A stretch of 64,000 nucleotides of DNA. Origin: Pezicula radicicola. Taxonomy: Eukaryota; Ascomycota; Leotiomycetes; Helotiales; Dermateaceae. The translations under genes were made by a program, and so were the position numbers. Positions 48,346 to 60,400 of this stretch are shown piece by piece. The stretch spans positions 930,001-994,000 of the forward strand of contig PDUO01000004.1 in assembly GCA_003008705.1 (NCBI GenBank). Direction: 5' to 3'. The first letter of the stretch is position 1, and every line of letters begins with the position of its first letter. The notes under the pieces are model-generated. The model saw nothing but the letters and a program-made list of their open reading frames with translations, did not search any database and was not told the DNA's origin.

Positions 48346-51073
48346 TTACAATGCCCTTTGCTTGAATCAAATTTTTTTTTTTTGCATACGAGCCATTTCA
48401 AACATGATATCATGCCTAGCAAATCGCAAAAATGCAAACCGCTAATATTTTACTTTTCCAAGAAAATGAAGAAAAGGGAAAAAAAAAGGTAAATCACTAA
48501 CTAAGTAACGACCCCGAGTCCGGGTTAAGTTTAAACAAAGAGAGCCGCAAGAATCCTAGACGATGGTGCAGTCCCGCGAGATTACTGGATGATAAATTTG
48601 TCGCCACAAAGAAGCTTAAAAGTAAGGTACAGTACCAAAGTAGATCAAGGACTTGAGATGGACTAATAAGCACGCACTTGCGCCACTCAACCTACACTTT
48701 TCCATTAAGACCCGGGTTTATATGAAAAGAAACAAAGTAACTAATTAGAGCCCTTCTCCGAAGGTTTAACAAGGACCCAGAGACAACAATGCTGGGCCAG
48801 CATACTTGGATATATTAATCGTCAAGCATAGTAGGTAACGGTTACCGTCGAACCGGATTGCTTAGTATTTAAAAACAAGATAACCAAGGAACTGCGAAAC
48901 TGCGTTTCTAAATTTTAAGAAGCGTGTTAGTTCGCCAATAAGGAAGGAATATTCGTCCGTAGCCTTTCAATCACTACGGAGGTACATGGGTTAAGTATTG
49001 TACCTAGCAACGTCTATGAGAACTGTTTGGAGCATAAACGACCAACAATGGCCAATAACAATCTGTATTTCTAGGATAAATAACACGCATAATCTAATAC
49101 TGACTTGGTAGGGAACAATACTTAACCCATGTACCTTCGTAAGTCGCCCTAGATAGCTCAAGCCAAAGAGTGTAGTATAGAAATGGCCTACGCAGGTACG
49201 CTCATAGGTACCTAGGACACGGACGCAAGATGGGACCAGCATGTCAATCCTACAGTGAACCAACACACCACACCTACAAGAAAAGTAAAAGATGCCGTCA
49301 TACAAAAAGTAATAAAAGGCTCAGTGTTTCCCATTGTTTCTCATTGTTTCCTATTTGCAGTACTACGTAAAAAATAAGGTATAGAGGCAGAAAGTTGAAC
49401 AAGGAAAAAAGCTATCTTAATAACACGAACTTGATCCTGTACAAGGTAAGTAAGACATTCAGTTGGAGATAAACACCCCTCGCCATCTACAGCTGCCAGA
49501 AATAGAGACGAAAAACTCCCTATCCTTAGTACCAAGCTCAGGCTCAAGCCCACGAACCAGGCAACTCAAACTTCAGGGCTCAGGTCCAATGAACGTGGTA
49601 TAACCAGTGGCGTACAAAACCACGAACTTCACTGCAGGAACACTGAAAATAACCACCACGGTACGAACACAAGAAATGGATCTTCCTAGTACATCATTAC
49701 TGAGAGGAATGGAGTGATTCGGATTATCCCTTTACAGTGCCATAGCCCGCTAGAAACTATCCCACCCTACCTTACTCTCAACCCCCGCCAGATCATCCCG
49801 TACACCAGTTCCCACTAACCCACATCCAGACTCCCAACCCTTGAAACTCAAACCTCTTTTCCCCTTCGAAAAAACGAAACAACCCGGGGAATGGAGGTGT
49901 TTGCCTGTATACGGCAGATGCGAGCGGGAGGATCACCATCTACGCCCTCTCTCTTAAACTAAGCTTGCACTGGGCACCGAGCGCTGAGCGCGGATAAGAT
50001 ATAATTTTCTCTTTGCCATTGATTGATAGCTAGCTTACCACCAAACCAGAAATGTAGTGCGTGCTTGAAAAGTATAAACCAAAAGTAGAAAAGAATTTAC
50101 GTAGGGAAAAAGCTAACTGGGTCATCCACGACGGGTCGAGACTACAGGCATGACAAGATTTCTCTCCCCCATTGCTACCCTCTCTCGCCAAGAGTACTGC
50201 AGCGTACCAATATTCATTCTCAAGCAGCACAAGCAAAGTCAAGACTCGCTCAGAACTCTGGATGAGAACCATAAGCTCTCACAAAACTACAACCACCAAG
50301 AGTAGTAAGACTCTAAAGCACCCTCATCGTCACAGAACCAAACAAAACACTAGTAGAGACAAGAACGGAACAACAGACAGACTTAAAAAGGTTGAAGCTC
50401 ACGAAAACTTTCCTGTGTGGAAAGGATAACCCTTCTTTGCCTGCACTTCACTCTCATCGTCATCGACTGGATGCCCCGAGAACGAACGAGCAGGCGGCAG
50501 CGGCATACCCATAGATTCCCATGTGTGCCACTCTTTAGCCCCTTACACGCATCGAGAAACGTCCAGGAAAAGATGCTAAAACAAAAAAAGATACGAAAAG
50601 TCATCCAATGAGGACAATTGCGTGATCAGAACACCGACAACCATCCCATGGATCGAAAGTAAGCGGGAAAGGCAAACGATGACAGGACCACCGAAAGGAC
50701 ACGGCAAACCAGGATGCAAACTACTCCGAAGCTTCGACAAAAAGGTGAAGGTTGCGATTGGAGAGGCGAGAAGAAACGAAACAAACCTTATGAGTATCAG
50801 ATCAGTCTGAACTCGGACAAACAGTTGAAACACGTATCACGAGCCAGATGCCCGCAAGAGACTTGGAATTTATGCTTTTTCTAAAACAACGCTTCTAGGA
50901 CAGTGCCTAAGTCAGTACTATCTCAAGATTATTCGAGATGCAATCCCATTGCGCCTGCCCCTCGCAAAAGACGGGAACGCCTCGCAATGATGTGATGAGA
51001 AACCCGAACGCGAGGATCAAAATCAGTCTGATTTTTTAAGTCTCTTGATCGCACGGCCTGTGTGTTGGCAAGC
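48346..51073. other. Intergenic, AT-rich to 49.5 kb, then 3' flank of RTF1
   Basis: No gene is supportable. It contains the inverted-repeat element at 48977-49139 and homopolymer runs (T13 around 48370, A11 around 48480). From about 50.1 kb the sequence is A/C-rich on plus, with no coding signal. Confidence 0.45.
48977..49139. mobile_element. MITE-like element with ~28-bp terminal inverted repeats and TA flanks
   Basis: The left end CGGAGGTACATGGGTTAAGT (48977 on) continues TATTG. The right end, read in reverse complement, is CGAAGGTACATGGGTTAAGT followed by TATTG, with one mismatch in the first 25 bases. Both ends are directly flanked by TA (48975-48976 and 49140-49141), as expected for Tc1/mariner/pogo-type insertion. 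At 163 bp it carries no coding sequence, so it would be a non-autonomous element. Confidence 0.65.
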
Positions 51074-53164
51074 TTAAAGCTCGAGATCAATTCCCAGATC
51101 AATAGATCCAATGATATCGTCATCCATGATTGGACGGCGAATAGTAGCAATCCCCTTCCTCTCTCCATTGCTTTGTAATCTTTGGAGACGAGCGAGTGGA
51201 GTCGATTCCTTATTGGCTTCGGGTTTTGGAGTACTCACGGCGGGAGTATTGGTACCACTGCGCTCACTGTCTGTTTTCTTCGCACCAAATCCCTCAGAAA
51301 CATCGTGCTTGACCTTAGCACGAGTCTTGAGACGTCGAGAGTGATCTTCTGCAACTATCTCACCGCGAGCAAGAGCTGCCTCGGTCATCTTTGCAGCCTT
51401 TCTCTCATTGATCTGAGCTTGGCGGACCTCTTGTACATTTTTTCGACGATTTTGCTTATTTAGAATTGCAAGTCGCTCTTGTTGAGACATGCCGGATGGC
51501 GTTCCATTCTTCTTCGGCGAAGGTTGCATTGAAGTGCTGTAGGCGAGCTTTGGACCATCAAGGTCTGCAAGTTCGGCCTGAAGTGCGGCTACCTTTGCTT
51601 CATTTCCTTGGGCTTTTGCTTCCTTGATGGCATTATTCAGACGATTACGCTCAATAGGAATGTACTTGTTGACTAAAGCACCAGACTTGGTCAGTTTTTC
51701 TTGAAGTTCAGCCTCGGTCCACGAGCGGTTGACCAGGTTGTTAATATCTGATATCTTCTGGACAAGCTTTGCTTTTTTGGGCAGAGGAACACCTTCAACA
51801 AGACAGGTTTGCTTGTAACGGTTCCATTCAGCCTATAGCAGTGTTAGTGCCTGGGTATTACTAAGTAGCCAGAAGACAAACCTCTGTGAAAGGTGACTCG
51901 GAACAGGAAATGAAGGGCCATTCTTTTTCGGCTTTGCCATGTGCTGCCAATACGTATTGGGTGGTCTTGAACGCCTTGCCATTTGCATTCTCAATAGCAT
52001 ACGGCCTGCCTTCCTTAAAGCCTAAAATGTGTCAGCATATTACAAATGAAGATATCAAATATAGCATACTCTTGATAAGTCCCATACGGTAGATATTCTG
52101 ACCAGTGGCTTTATCAGCACCAATATTAATGCGAACATAGGTTCCAGTTATAGCCTCATCAAACCCTGGGTAGAAACAGACCAGCGCAAAGCGCGTTCTG
52201 CCAACTCGGATACGCTCAATATCTTGAAGGGTTGCCGGTTCAGAAGCGCTAAGGTCGGGCGAATTCGACTTCTTGTTCTTTGATTTGCCATCGTCCCACT
52301 CCACCTCGCTGTCCCCATCGGCATCGCCATCCGAGTAGTCTTCACGACCATGTTCTTTCCGACCCTTGTTGCGCTCCTTATCTTCATCACGCCGGCGTTG
52401 ACGGTCGTTCTTCTCAGCTCTTGCGCGCTTCAGATTGTCGATACCAGTGCTTGCTTCGCCAACCTTGCCCCCTCCAAGCTTTGTGCGTTGGCGAGAAGTC
52501 TTGCGGTTGGAATCTTCCAGTTCAGCATTGCTAGCCTTTCGCTTCTTGTCTTGCTTCTTCGCTTCGGCTTCGCGGAGGTTCAGAAGCTGTCGCAAAGCTC
52601 TGTTCTGTCTATCCCGTTCGACCTCTTGTGCACGCTCTGCCAGAAGTTCTTCGCGCTTAATCTCAGGCATAGCCATAATCTCTGCTTTCTCACTCGCGTT
52701 CAAGAACTTGCCCTCGAAGGGGTACTTGTCGCCTTCGTCGTCAAACATGGCCGGTCCGCCATCGGATTCCGAGTCTGACTCGTCCATTGGTGCTGACTGA
52801 TCTGAATTTGCAGATGAACTAGACATGATGTAAGTAATTTGCGCTTCAGAAAAAGACGCTTAAAAGCTGCGGGGCTGCGGATGGGGCGAGGTGATAGGAG
52901 GCTCTTTGCATGGTTGCAGAGCGCAACAGAGGTAAAGTGTCCAAGTTAAAGAAGGCCAGCTAAAGGGACTTACATCTCTCCTTCGTCTTCAGAGTCATCG
53001 CGCCTGCCTCTAGACTTCCTGCCACCTGACTTCTTACCACTCTTGCCTGAGCTCTTCTTTGGCGTCGCAGAACTAGCTCTACTGCTCGCATTTTTAACAT
53101 CCCCCTCCTCGTCCGAAGAGGCATCTCCCGCCAGAGCAAGCAACTCATCGTCAATATCCGACAT
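51074..53164 (-). CDS. RTF1: RTF1, Paf1 complex subunit with Plus3 domain
   Basis: Exons 53164..52974, 52818..52070, 52021..51882 and 51832..51074 give 612 residues. Introns are 155, 48, 49 and GT-AG throughout, and every join keeps frame. The acidic N-terminus MSDIDDELLALAGDASSDEE is followed by a Ser/Lys-rich stretch, MDESDSESDGGPAMFDD, and a highly charged region with KKQDKKRKASN. The Plus3 domain spans about residues 258-390 (LQDIERIRVGRTRF, YPGFDEAITGTYVRINIG, YRMGLIKSFKEGRPYAI, CSESPFTEAEWNRYKQ). The C-terminal helical region starts NRLNNAIKEAK and ends IGSIDLGIDLEL. Plus3 binds the phosphorylated Spt5 repeat and Rtf1 promotes H2B ubiquitination during elongation (known for yeast/human). 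It shares a divergent promoter with COQ7. The 155-bp first intron is the least certain join. Confidence 0.93.
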
Positions 53165-53678
53165 TATTGGTTGACTGTCAATTGAAGTCGGGTTGCGTAT
53201 TCTTTATGGTAAGGTAATCTTTCGCGCACCGAGGGGCCTCGAGTTGTCTTGAGCTGGGAAAGTTATTTGCGCTTGTGGTTTGGAAATGGATGGTTGTATT
53301 TGAAATTTCCAATATGGAAAGAGCTGTCTGGAAGAGGTGGCGTATCCAAATAATTAAGTAGAGAAGGTGAAAATGAGGTTGTGGTGAATGTTTTGTTGAA
53401 GCAGTTGAGAACAAAATCACCATTGACGTTCCCGACTCCTGAGCCGCGCTAGACTAGGGTTATCGGGCTTACTGGGTATCTCGCTGGTCGTGTACGAAAG
53501 AAAGTACGGAGTAACAAACCTCCGATATATACTTAATGACGCGCTTTCTCTTTCTTCGCAACGGTACTTTCGTACCTTCGTATCGAAATTGGTATTGAAA
53601 TCTCCAACTCCATCTGCTTCTTATACTTGGTCGTTTTAACTCCATTCAAGAGGAAACTTATTATTACCCATTTTAGCT
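53165..53678. promoter_or_regulatory. Divergent promoter region between RTF1 and COQ7
   Basis: 514 bases separate the two start codons. An exact TACGGAGTA lies at 53505-53513, and TCGTACCTTCG around 53572. No obvious TATA box is seen. Two housekeeping genes reading outward from one region is common in compact fungal genomes. Confidence 0.5.
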
Positions 53679-54531
53679 ATGCTTTTTCTCAGATCATCCG
53701 CGCTACTTTCTGCTCAATTGCCTGTGTATGATTTTCTAGCTCCACGTCTCCTACACACCCCCCGCATCGTTCAATGTCTGTCCACCACATCAAGGCGCTG
53801 TGCATCTACAGCAAGCTCCAATGCGCACAGCAACTCCAATGAACGCGCTCCACGAACTCCTAAGTCTGGTCCTGGAGCTGCTGCAAACCCTGCACCTCTC
53901 AATAAGCCCTTAACCCAAGCACAACGCGACTTTCTTAGCAGCGCAGTAGGTATTCGGCATCTAGAGCGTCAATTACACATCTAACAAATGGCTCCAGCTA
54001 CGCGTAAATCAAGCCGGTGAATTGGCAGCAACATTGATCTACAAGGCGCAAAACCCCCTCGTCGTGGCCTCACATCCACATCTTCGGCCTCTCATGAAGC
54101 ACATGTACGACCAAGAGGAGGGTCACTTCAACACATTCAATTCGCTGCTCGCCAAACATCGCGTCCGTCCCACAGCTATGTATCCTCTATGGACAATAGC
54201 AGCAACTGCACTAGGGTGGGGAACCGCACTCATGGGCCGCGAGGCAGCAATGGCATGTACTGAAGCCGTGGAGACGGAAATTGGCGGACATTATAATGAA
54301 CAGGTTCGGGTCCTATTGGAGATGATTGACAAGATGGAGAGTGAGGGTCAGGAAGTGGGTGAGGAATTGAGGAGCTTGGTCGATACCATCAGGAAAATTA
54401 GGGATGAGGAGTTGGAGCATTTGGACTACGCTGTTGACAATGATGCTAAAGATGCCGTCCCACACGAAGCTCTAGTAGGCTTCATTAGGGCAGGCTGCAG
54501 GGGGGCAATTTGGGTCAGTGAAAGAGTATAA
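53679..54531 (+). CDS. COQ7: COQ7, demethoxyubiquinone hydroxylase (mitochondrial)
   Basis: Exons 53679..53945 and 53998..54531 give 266 residues. The 52-bp intron (GTAGGT...CCAG, CTAAC branch site) restores SSA/LRVNQAGELAA. The N-terminus MLFLRSSALLSAQLPVYDFL is Arg/Ser/Leu-rich without acidic residues, as expected for mitochondrial import. The enzyme is a di-iron carboxylate monooxygenase that hydroxylates demethoxyubiquinone in ubiquinone synthesis. Iron ligands are visible in the two halves of the four-helix bundle: Glu in VNQAGE, EEGH in YDQEEGHFNTF, Glu in EAVETEIGGHYNEQ, and EELEHLD near the C-terminus. The hydrophobic GWGTALMG helix is where the family contacts the membrane. The start Met gives a normal fungal length. 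The stop lies 22 bp from the stop of the convergent 2EXR gene. Confidence 0.95.
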
Positions 54532-54553
54532 TATTAATCTAGACAGTATTCTA

Positions 54554-55279
54554 CTAACGAAAGTCCTTCCGTTCTTCCGTCGACTTATTACATCGCTTTA
54601 AATACGCCTTCCTACGTGCAATCATGATTCTTTCTTCTTTCCATGGATCATAATACCATGAATCTTGATAGTCTCTGGGACCACTTGGTTTTACATAAAG
54701 CGAATCCCTAATCCTTACCCACTCCGCAATAATCTTGTACGTCTCCCATGGAATATCAACCACAGTATTAAAATTCCAGTTCGTCGTATAATCATAACCA
54801 GGATTAAACCAAGCCCCTTCCAAAGCTGACATGACTTGCCGTTGACCAAAATGCTGAATCAATTCTGCATATGGTTTATATTCTACACAACCCTTAAATT
54901 CAGGAAGCCAAGGCTTAAAGATCATACGTCCAATTGATCTAGATTCTTGATTGACATGGAATAGAGCAGGCAATGGTGTTCTCGTCCTCAGGCTTTTCTG
55001 CTTTGGATAGAATGCAACTGGACGACGCTGTTGGTATGCGTAGTCCCAAATCATATTGCGAATTTCTCCTGGGAGATTTGCAAAGCCGGACAAATCTACC
55101 ACCTTTTTCTGGCTTTCGATATCCTCGGTTGGTTGCGAAGTAGAGATTTCGGTTTCCTCCGGTTCCGAAGTAAAGATTTCCATTCGTCTGGCGAGGACGA
55201 CTTGCATTGCAACTGTTGCTAATTCATCCTTGCGAAGTTGATCATCGGCCATCATTTCGGTTGCTAGTATTTCTTCCAT
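54554..55279 (-). CDS. 2EXR-domain protein
   Basis: Single exon, 241 residues. An acidic, Ser/Thr-rich N-terminus of about 65 residues precedes the 2EXR domain: FANLPGEIRNMIWDYA near residue 68, then a charged strand (YPKQKSLRTRTPLP), ALFHVNQESRSIGRMIF and a Trp/Tyr-rich remainder (YDYTTNWNFNTVVDIPWETY). 2EXR is an F-box-like domain family greatly expanded in Leotiomycetes and related fungi. Roles are unknown, and substrate recognition for ubiquitin ligases is a common guess. Three Met codons near the start (55279, 55255, 55252) make the N-terminus slightly uncertain. The 3' UTR almost certainly overlaps that of COQ7. Confidence 0.82.
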   Translation of the reverse strand: MEEILATEMMADDQLRKDELATVAMQVVLARRMEIFTSEPEETEISTSQPTEDIESQKKVVDLSGFANLPGEIRNMIWDYAYQQRRPVAFYPKQKSLRTRTPLPALFHVNQESRSIGRMIFKPWLPEFKGCVEYKPYAELIQHFGQRQVMSALEGAWFNPGYDYTTNWNFNTVVDIPWETYKIIAEWVRIRDSLYVKPSGPRDYQDSWYYDPWKEERIMIARRKAYLKRCNKSTEERKDFR

Positions 55280-57404
55280 TGTTGCGGTTTTGGTGTGAAG
55301 GTTTTGGTTGAGTGTGGAATACGAGAGGAGTAGATATCTTCTACTTACTTCTGCGCAAATGTATATATTATAATTAAGTCCAGTTCATTCACCAAACTTT
55401 TCAGGAATGGGCTGACTACCTACCTAGGTACCCTAAATCTCGGTTCTCATATAGGTCAAATGCTAGCGTTAACCGCTCTGAACTAAGTGACCATAAGCTC
55501 GACTTATTAGCAGCCTAACACCCTATATATATGTGTAGTTGACTCATTTCCTCCCAACAGTCCTACTTCTTAGTTCTTACTTTGTACCGTTACACAATTG
55601 AATTCGACAACAAATTTACCACACTTGCCATTCATACACTACTCAAATAAAGGCATAGACTCCATCCACTCTTTAATTTATAAACTAGTAAATAAATTCA
55701 AGCAAAGAAGCTAACAATCCTTTATATATATACTTCTCAAAGCGTTTGACAAACAGGAAAGAAAATTCTACTTGTGTTCCCTGATACTAAGCATAAGTAG
55801 TTATCTTAATACTGTACAGTATAACAAAACCACGTAAAAACTTGCAAGAGGGCAAACCTAGTCTTGCCCGGCGATCACGTGTTTCCCATATTGAAACCAT
55901 GGCACCGAATATATCTTCATTTTGTCTCTCGCATAGTATAGAAATGTCTTATATGCGTAGATCAAGCCACGCACGCTTCATGCATCCAAAATAGCCCATT
56001 TTGTATGGTATTCGGGCCGTTTACGATGCCTCCCACTCTGTATATTAAACCTACTAGTCGGCCTCTCTTCTAGACGGCCAGTACTCACAATTCATTCATT
56101 ATATGCATATACAATTTCCACTAGTTCGAAGCTCAATACCTAGCTACTCAACGCCAAGGTATACCTAAGTAGACATCTTAACCATTGAGATTTTAAGTCT
56201 ACAGCTTGAGCTTCCTAGGCATTTCTCTGCGACATTGGTAGCTTTATCTCTTTTCAACCTATTGCAACCATGCAATTTTATGATATCTACCGTACGAATT
56301 GGTTTATAAGGGTTCATTTTGATTAGGACAAGTAAGTTGCTTAAATCAAGTAAGTTACCCAAGTCAAGTGAACTAGTTACCCGAACTAAGTGAGTTACTG
56401 AAATCAAAATGATCTCTTATAAACCAATTCGTACAGTATATTATCACTTCTTAAAATGAAGCGCTTCTTCCCACTATACCTAGTACTATACCTAGCACAT
56501 ATATTCAATACACAAACTAACATCCAATCTATTTATTTAATCTAGCCACACTTTTTCTATAAAAATATACTTCAGTAAAAAAAAAACACCCAAAATTCAC
56601 AAAGTAGTAGTAATACTAAAAAGGAAATAACTCTCCCTAAGTCCCACTATAAACACTTCCCTCGATATCCATCAGTCCTTAATTCCATACTATATCCCTT
56701 TCACAGCCCCTAAATAATCCTCAGATTAAAAGAGAATCCGTCCAAAATCTCCAGTCCCAAGTCCCAAGTCCTCCTTTCAACATTAATGTCCAACCAAGTC
56801 GCTACTCCATTAAGACAACACCAATTTATTAGAATTGTGCAAGTATGCCTGGTCCCGTCAAAGAGGTAGTGCACAGTCGGTGACAAGAGGAGAGAGAGCT
56901 CTTATACACTGAGATGATACATGCCTAGGAAGACTACTTATTAACTCTAAATCGTCGTATAAGTAGCTTTTGCTGGGAAATCGATATTTCGGAAACACGT
57001 CACTGGTGAAAACTTTGCCTTCGAATCCAATACTTAGATTGTAAAGACATAAATAAGAACCTGTGATAGGAGAGTTCTCATCCCTTCAGGTCGGGGTTTA
57101 AAATTTTAATACTTGGTGAAAGGTGTGTCTACTCGTAGTAAGCGATCAGCGATCAAATCGAATTCGATAATGGCCTAATTTCTCATAAAGTGTGCTTTTT
57201 ATCACAATCTGAAAAGCTTATGATCCTCGTGAGCCCTCTGGGAACTCAAAGTTGGAATGCAATTGATACAACGCTGTTGTGCTAAAGTACATATAAATAG
57301 AAAAGTAAAAACGCCAGTCATCGATCCTCAATGACAATGCAGTGCCTCGCTATAATTAATTAAAGATAAATACAAAAGAGCCAGTTCGCTAAAGTTATCT
57401 ACAT
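55280..57404. other. AT-rich intergenic stretch between the 2EXR and PLD genes
   Basis: No gene is supportable. It contains the foldback element 56290-56436, and the rest has stops in every frame. Confidence 0.5.
56290..56436. mobile_element. Foldback/MITE-like element whose core is a degenerate tandem repeat (cluster D)
   Basis: Left arm CCGTACGAATTGGTTTATAA (56290-56309) continues to TCATTTTGATT near 56324. The right arm, read in reverse complement from 56436, gives CTGTACGAATTGGTTTATAA and again TCATTTTGATT, about 35 bases with few mismatches. TA lies immediately outside both ends (56288-56289, 56437-56438). Between the arms are about five AAGTAAGTTGCTTAAATCAAGTAAG-like units of 12-15 bases. 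The clusters at 5.9, 12.5 and 37.5 kb have a similar core but no clear arms. Confidence 0.6.
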
Positions 57405-60400
57405 TTAGTTGCTGCAAGAGCCTTGTTAGCAAAAGTCAACGTCACGAAGATGAATTGAGGTGAACTTACTAAATCTGTAAAGGTGCCACTGTGTCAACTG
57501 GATATAGCCACTTGGAATTTCTCTCTTCCTCGATGAGCCAGTCATAGGGAAACACCACCAAATGACCCTGGATCAAACTTAACAAATCCTCTGCCTCATG
57601 GCGGCTGAGAAGGTCATCACTTGCTGAAAAGCGCCGGCTACCTTTCGTCGTCCGTCGTCTTCGTTTCTGGGACCCAACATTCGCGGCTCCATTAGGAGTT
57701 GTTGTGGACCTATTGGGGAGTGTGGGTGTAGTGGAGAATGTGGCTTTCCGAGCTGCTTTCTCTGGATCCGCTGGGGGCGGACATAATACTGCTGCATCTA
57801 GAGATGGAAAGGTCTCATCCCCAGCAGGTTGAATCGGGGATGGAGGCTCGTTGGGGTCTCGCCTCATTGCGGCCTTCTCGTCATTCATAGCAGTGTGTGC
57901 ATCATGCTCCTCCTTCGCATCCTCAGCTCGTTCTGCTATGGTTCGGAATGGAGGATCATTATGTATGTTATCTCGTGTTTTCACTTTCTCGGATACTGTG
58001 TTAATTTTGTCGTTGATATTTGCTGCCCCAGCAGGGACTGTTCCCGCACCAGGAGGGCCGGTCACGCCGCTGGCCTCTTGTGTTTGGCTTTCGTTGGCAT
58101 TACCGCCTTGTGCTTTAGCAAATCGTTCAGCGTAGGTCGTATATGCCTTGTAATCATCCCAGTTCGTCACCTCACTGTCTGGATTGCACCGGAAGACTCG
58201 GCGGAAGAGCTTTGTGTTGTTAGCTGCGACTCGACACCATATTTCCTCCCAGAAAGATTCGTTGAGCGGATCGCGCATACAGTCCTTATCAATCATGGCC
58301 TGCCGAATATCGGCTGTCAAGGAGTTGAATGGTTTATCGATGGGACTTCCTAATGCATCGAGATAGACTTGAGGTCCCCCAATGTCAGTGTCGTCTATTG
58401 CAGGCAGAGGAGGTAGTTGAGAAAGCTGGGGTAAGCCAAGTTGATCTGTTGTCCTCCTGGGTAGGCGAGGTAGGGGGGGCAGACTATCATTACCAAGTCC
58501 ACTATCATCATTGCTATTGGTTGGGAGAGGATCTCTTGCGTGGCGCTTCTTGGGCTTGTTGGGTGTACCTCTGCCCTCTGGAGCTATGTCTGTGACAAGT
58601 ACTTCACGGACGCCGTCCACCAGAATCGTGTCTCGACCACGAGAAAGACCAGAGGCTTCGGCCTCCTTTAAATGGTCAATACTTTCGCCTGCAACCTCTG
58701 CTGCGTGTTCCTTATTTCCAGAAACTCTTTTGTCCTTTGTAACGGACTTAAACCGGTCAGGTTTCACATTGGGATTGCCGTCCTCTTCCCAATCAACATC
58801 ATGGTTGAAGCTTCGCAACAATTCTTGGTTAGCAATAAGTTTTGCTTTCTCCTCAGGTATATGCCAGGGATCGGTAATCTTAATCTTGTCCATCTCTGGG
58901 TGTTCATTTTCTGTGTCGTAGATTCCGTTCATTGTTCTCTCGTAATCCTCATCCTCCCGATCAATCTCTGCACGGCGCTCCTCCTCCATCACCTCATCAA
59001 CATCCAAGCCAAGATGTTCCCTCATTAGACGCATTCGCAAGGTATGAGCAAAACGGCCTACAAGATACGGCTTCCCAGCCATCGTTGACCAAAGTATGTC
59101 TGTGTCTCGTACAACAGCAGCACACTCAGAATCTCTGTTGCCCAGCATAGATCGTTCATTGATATTGGCGGAGCCTATCAACGCGATCCTATCGTCAACA
59201 ATGATCACCTTTGCGTGGATATACAACTGCTCTGTAACAATCATCTTCTTGGGACCAATCTTGCCCCATGATCTGAGACTGAAAAAATTAACAAAATCCT
59301 CTGGGTCCATACCCTGACTCCTTAGACGACCGAAGATGGAGTTCTCGCCACGACAAATACTACGGAATTGACACTGCATGATCAAGCGAACACTTGTTCC
59401 ATCGGGTTCGTCGACAGTATTCTGGAATCCTGGCATAAGCGGAATGAGAATGACACACCGCCAGTCTTCATTGTTCTGGTAAGCGCGGATAGCACGCTCA
59501 ACGATGGCATCTCCAATCTTGTTGACAATCTTGACGTTCATGGTCTCGGTACCAGTGATGAAGAACTGATTTTCCATGTAAACGAAGTGTTCCGATTCCT
59601 CTATCATCTTGCAGTATGCGTTCATGATACTATGTTCTGTCTCGGTAATTCCCAGAGACCAGTCACAAGCCGAACGCAAGATCTGTATCTCACAGGTACC
59701 GGTCATGCCAAGAGCCTCCAAGTCTGCAGGATCGTATTCAGGAGGCGGCAAGAGGAAGGGTGTAGGACGTGTCGGTTTCCGACCACGAAGCACATAGTTC
59801 CATCGCTGTACAAAGTGGCGTGTTAGATCTCTTGCTGGTTGCCCAACAATTTGCATGGATATGTCATGCCATGGCATTCTAGGGACCTTTGAACGATCAT
59901 ACATTTCTGCAAACGGTTCGTTCAACTGGTAGAAATCTTGGACTCGAGGGTTTGAATAGTCTTTGCCAGGCCACAGCTGGCAATGATCAGCATCCTTGGG
60001 AAGTTCGGAGTCCTCGAATCCAGTAGGCTTATCATCAGCAACACTGTGCTGCGGAGTATCCCACCGACCAAAGCAGAGATCAATGCCACCCACAAAGGCT
60101 ACAGTATGGTCTACGACGCAGATTTTCTCGTGGTGTGCAAAAAAGAACTGGTTCTTTTTGAACTGATTTGGCGATCTCTGTACGAAGACGTTGGGGTGCA
60201 AATCAAGCATAGAGTGCTTGGTGAACTCAGAATCGATGGGAATCGCAGCCTCAACGTTTCTATAGATGATTATAAAGATCTTCACGCCCTCTTCAGCCTT
60301 CCTTTTGAGCAGTCTATCAAGGCGCCATTTTTGGCTGATTGCGGCAGGTCTGCGCATGTACAGTTGTGGGCTGAGCCACCAATCGTGAATGTAGATGACA

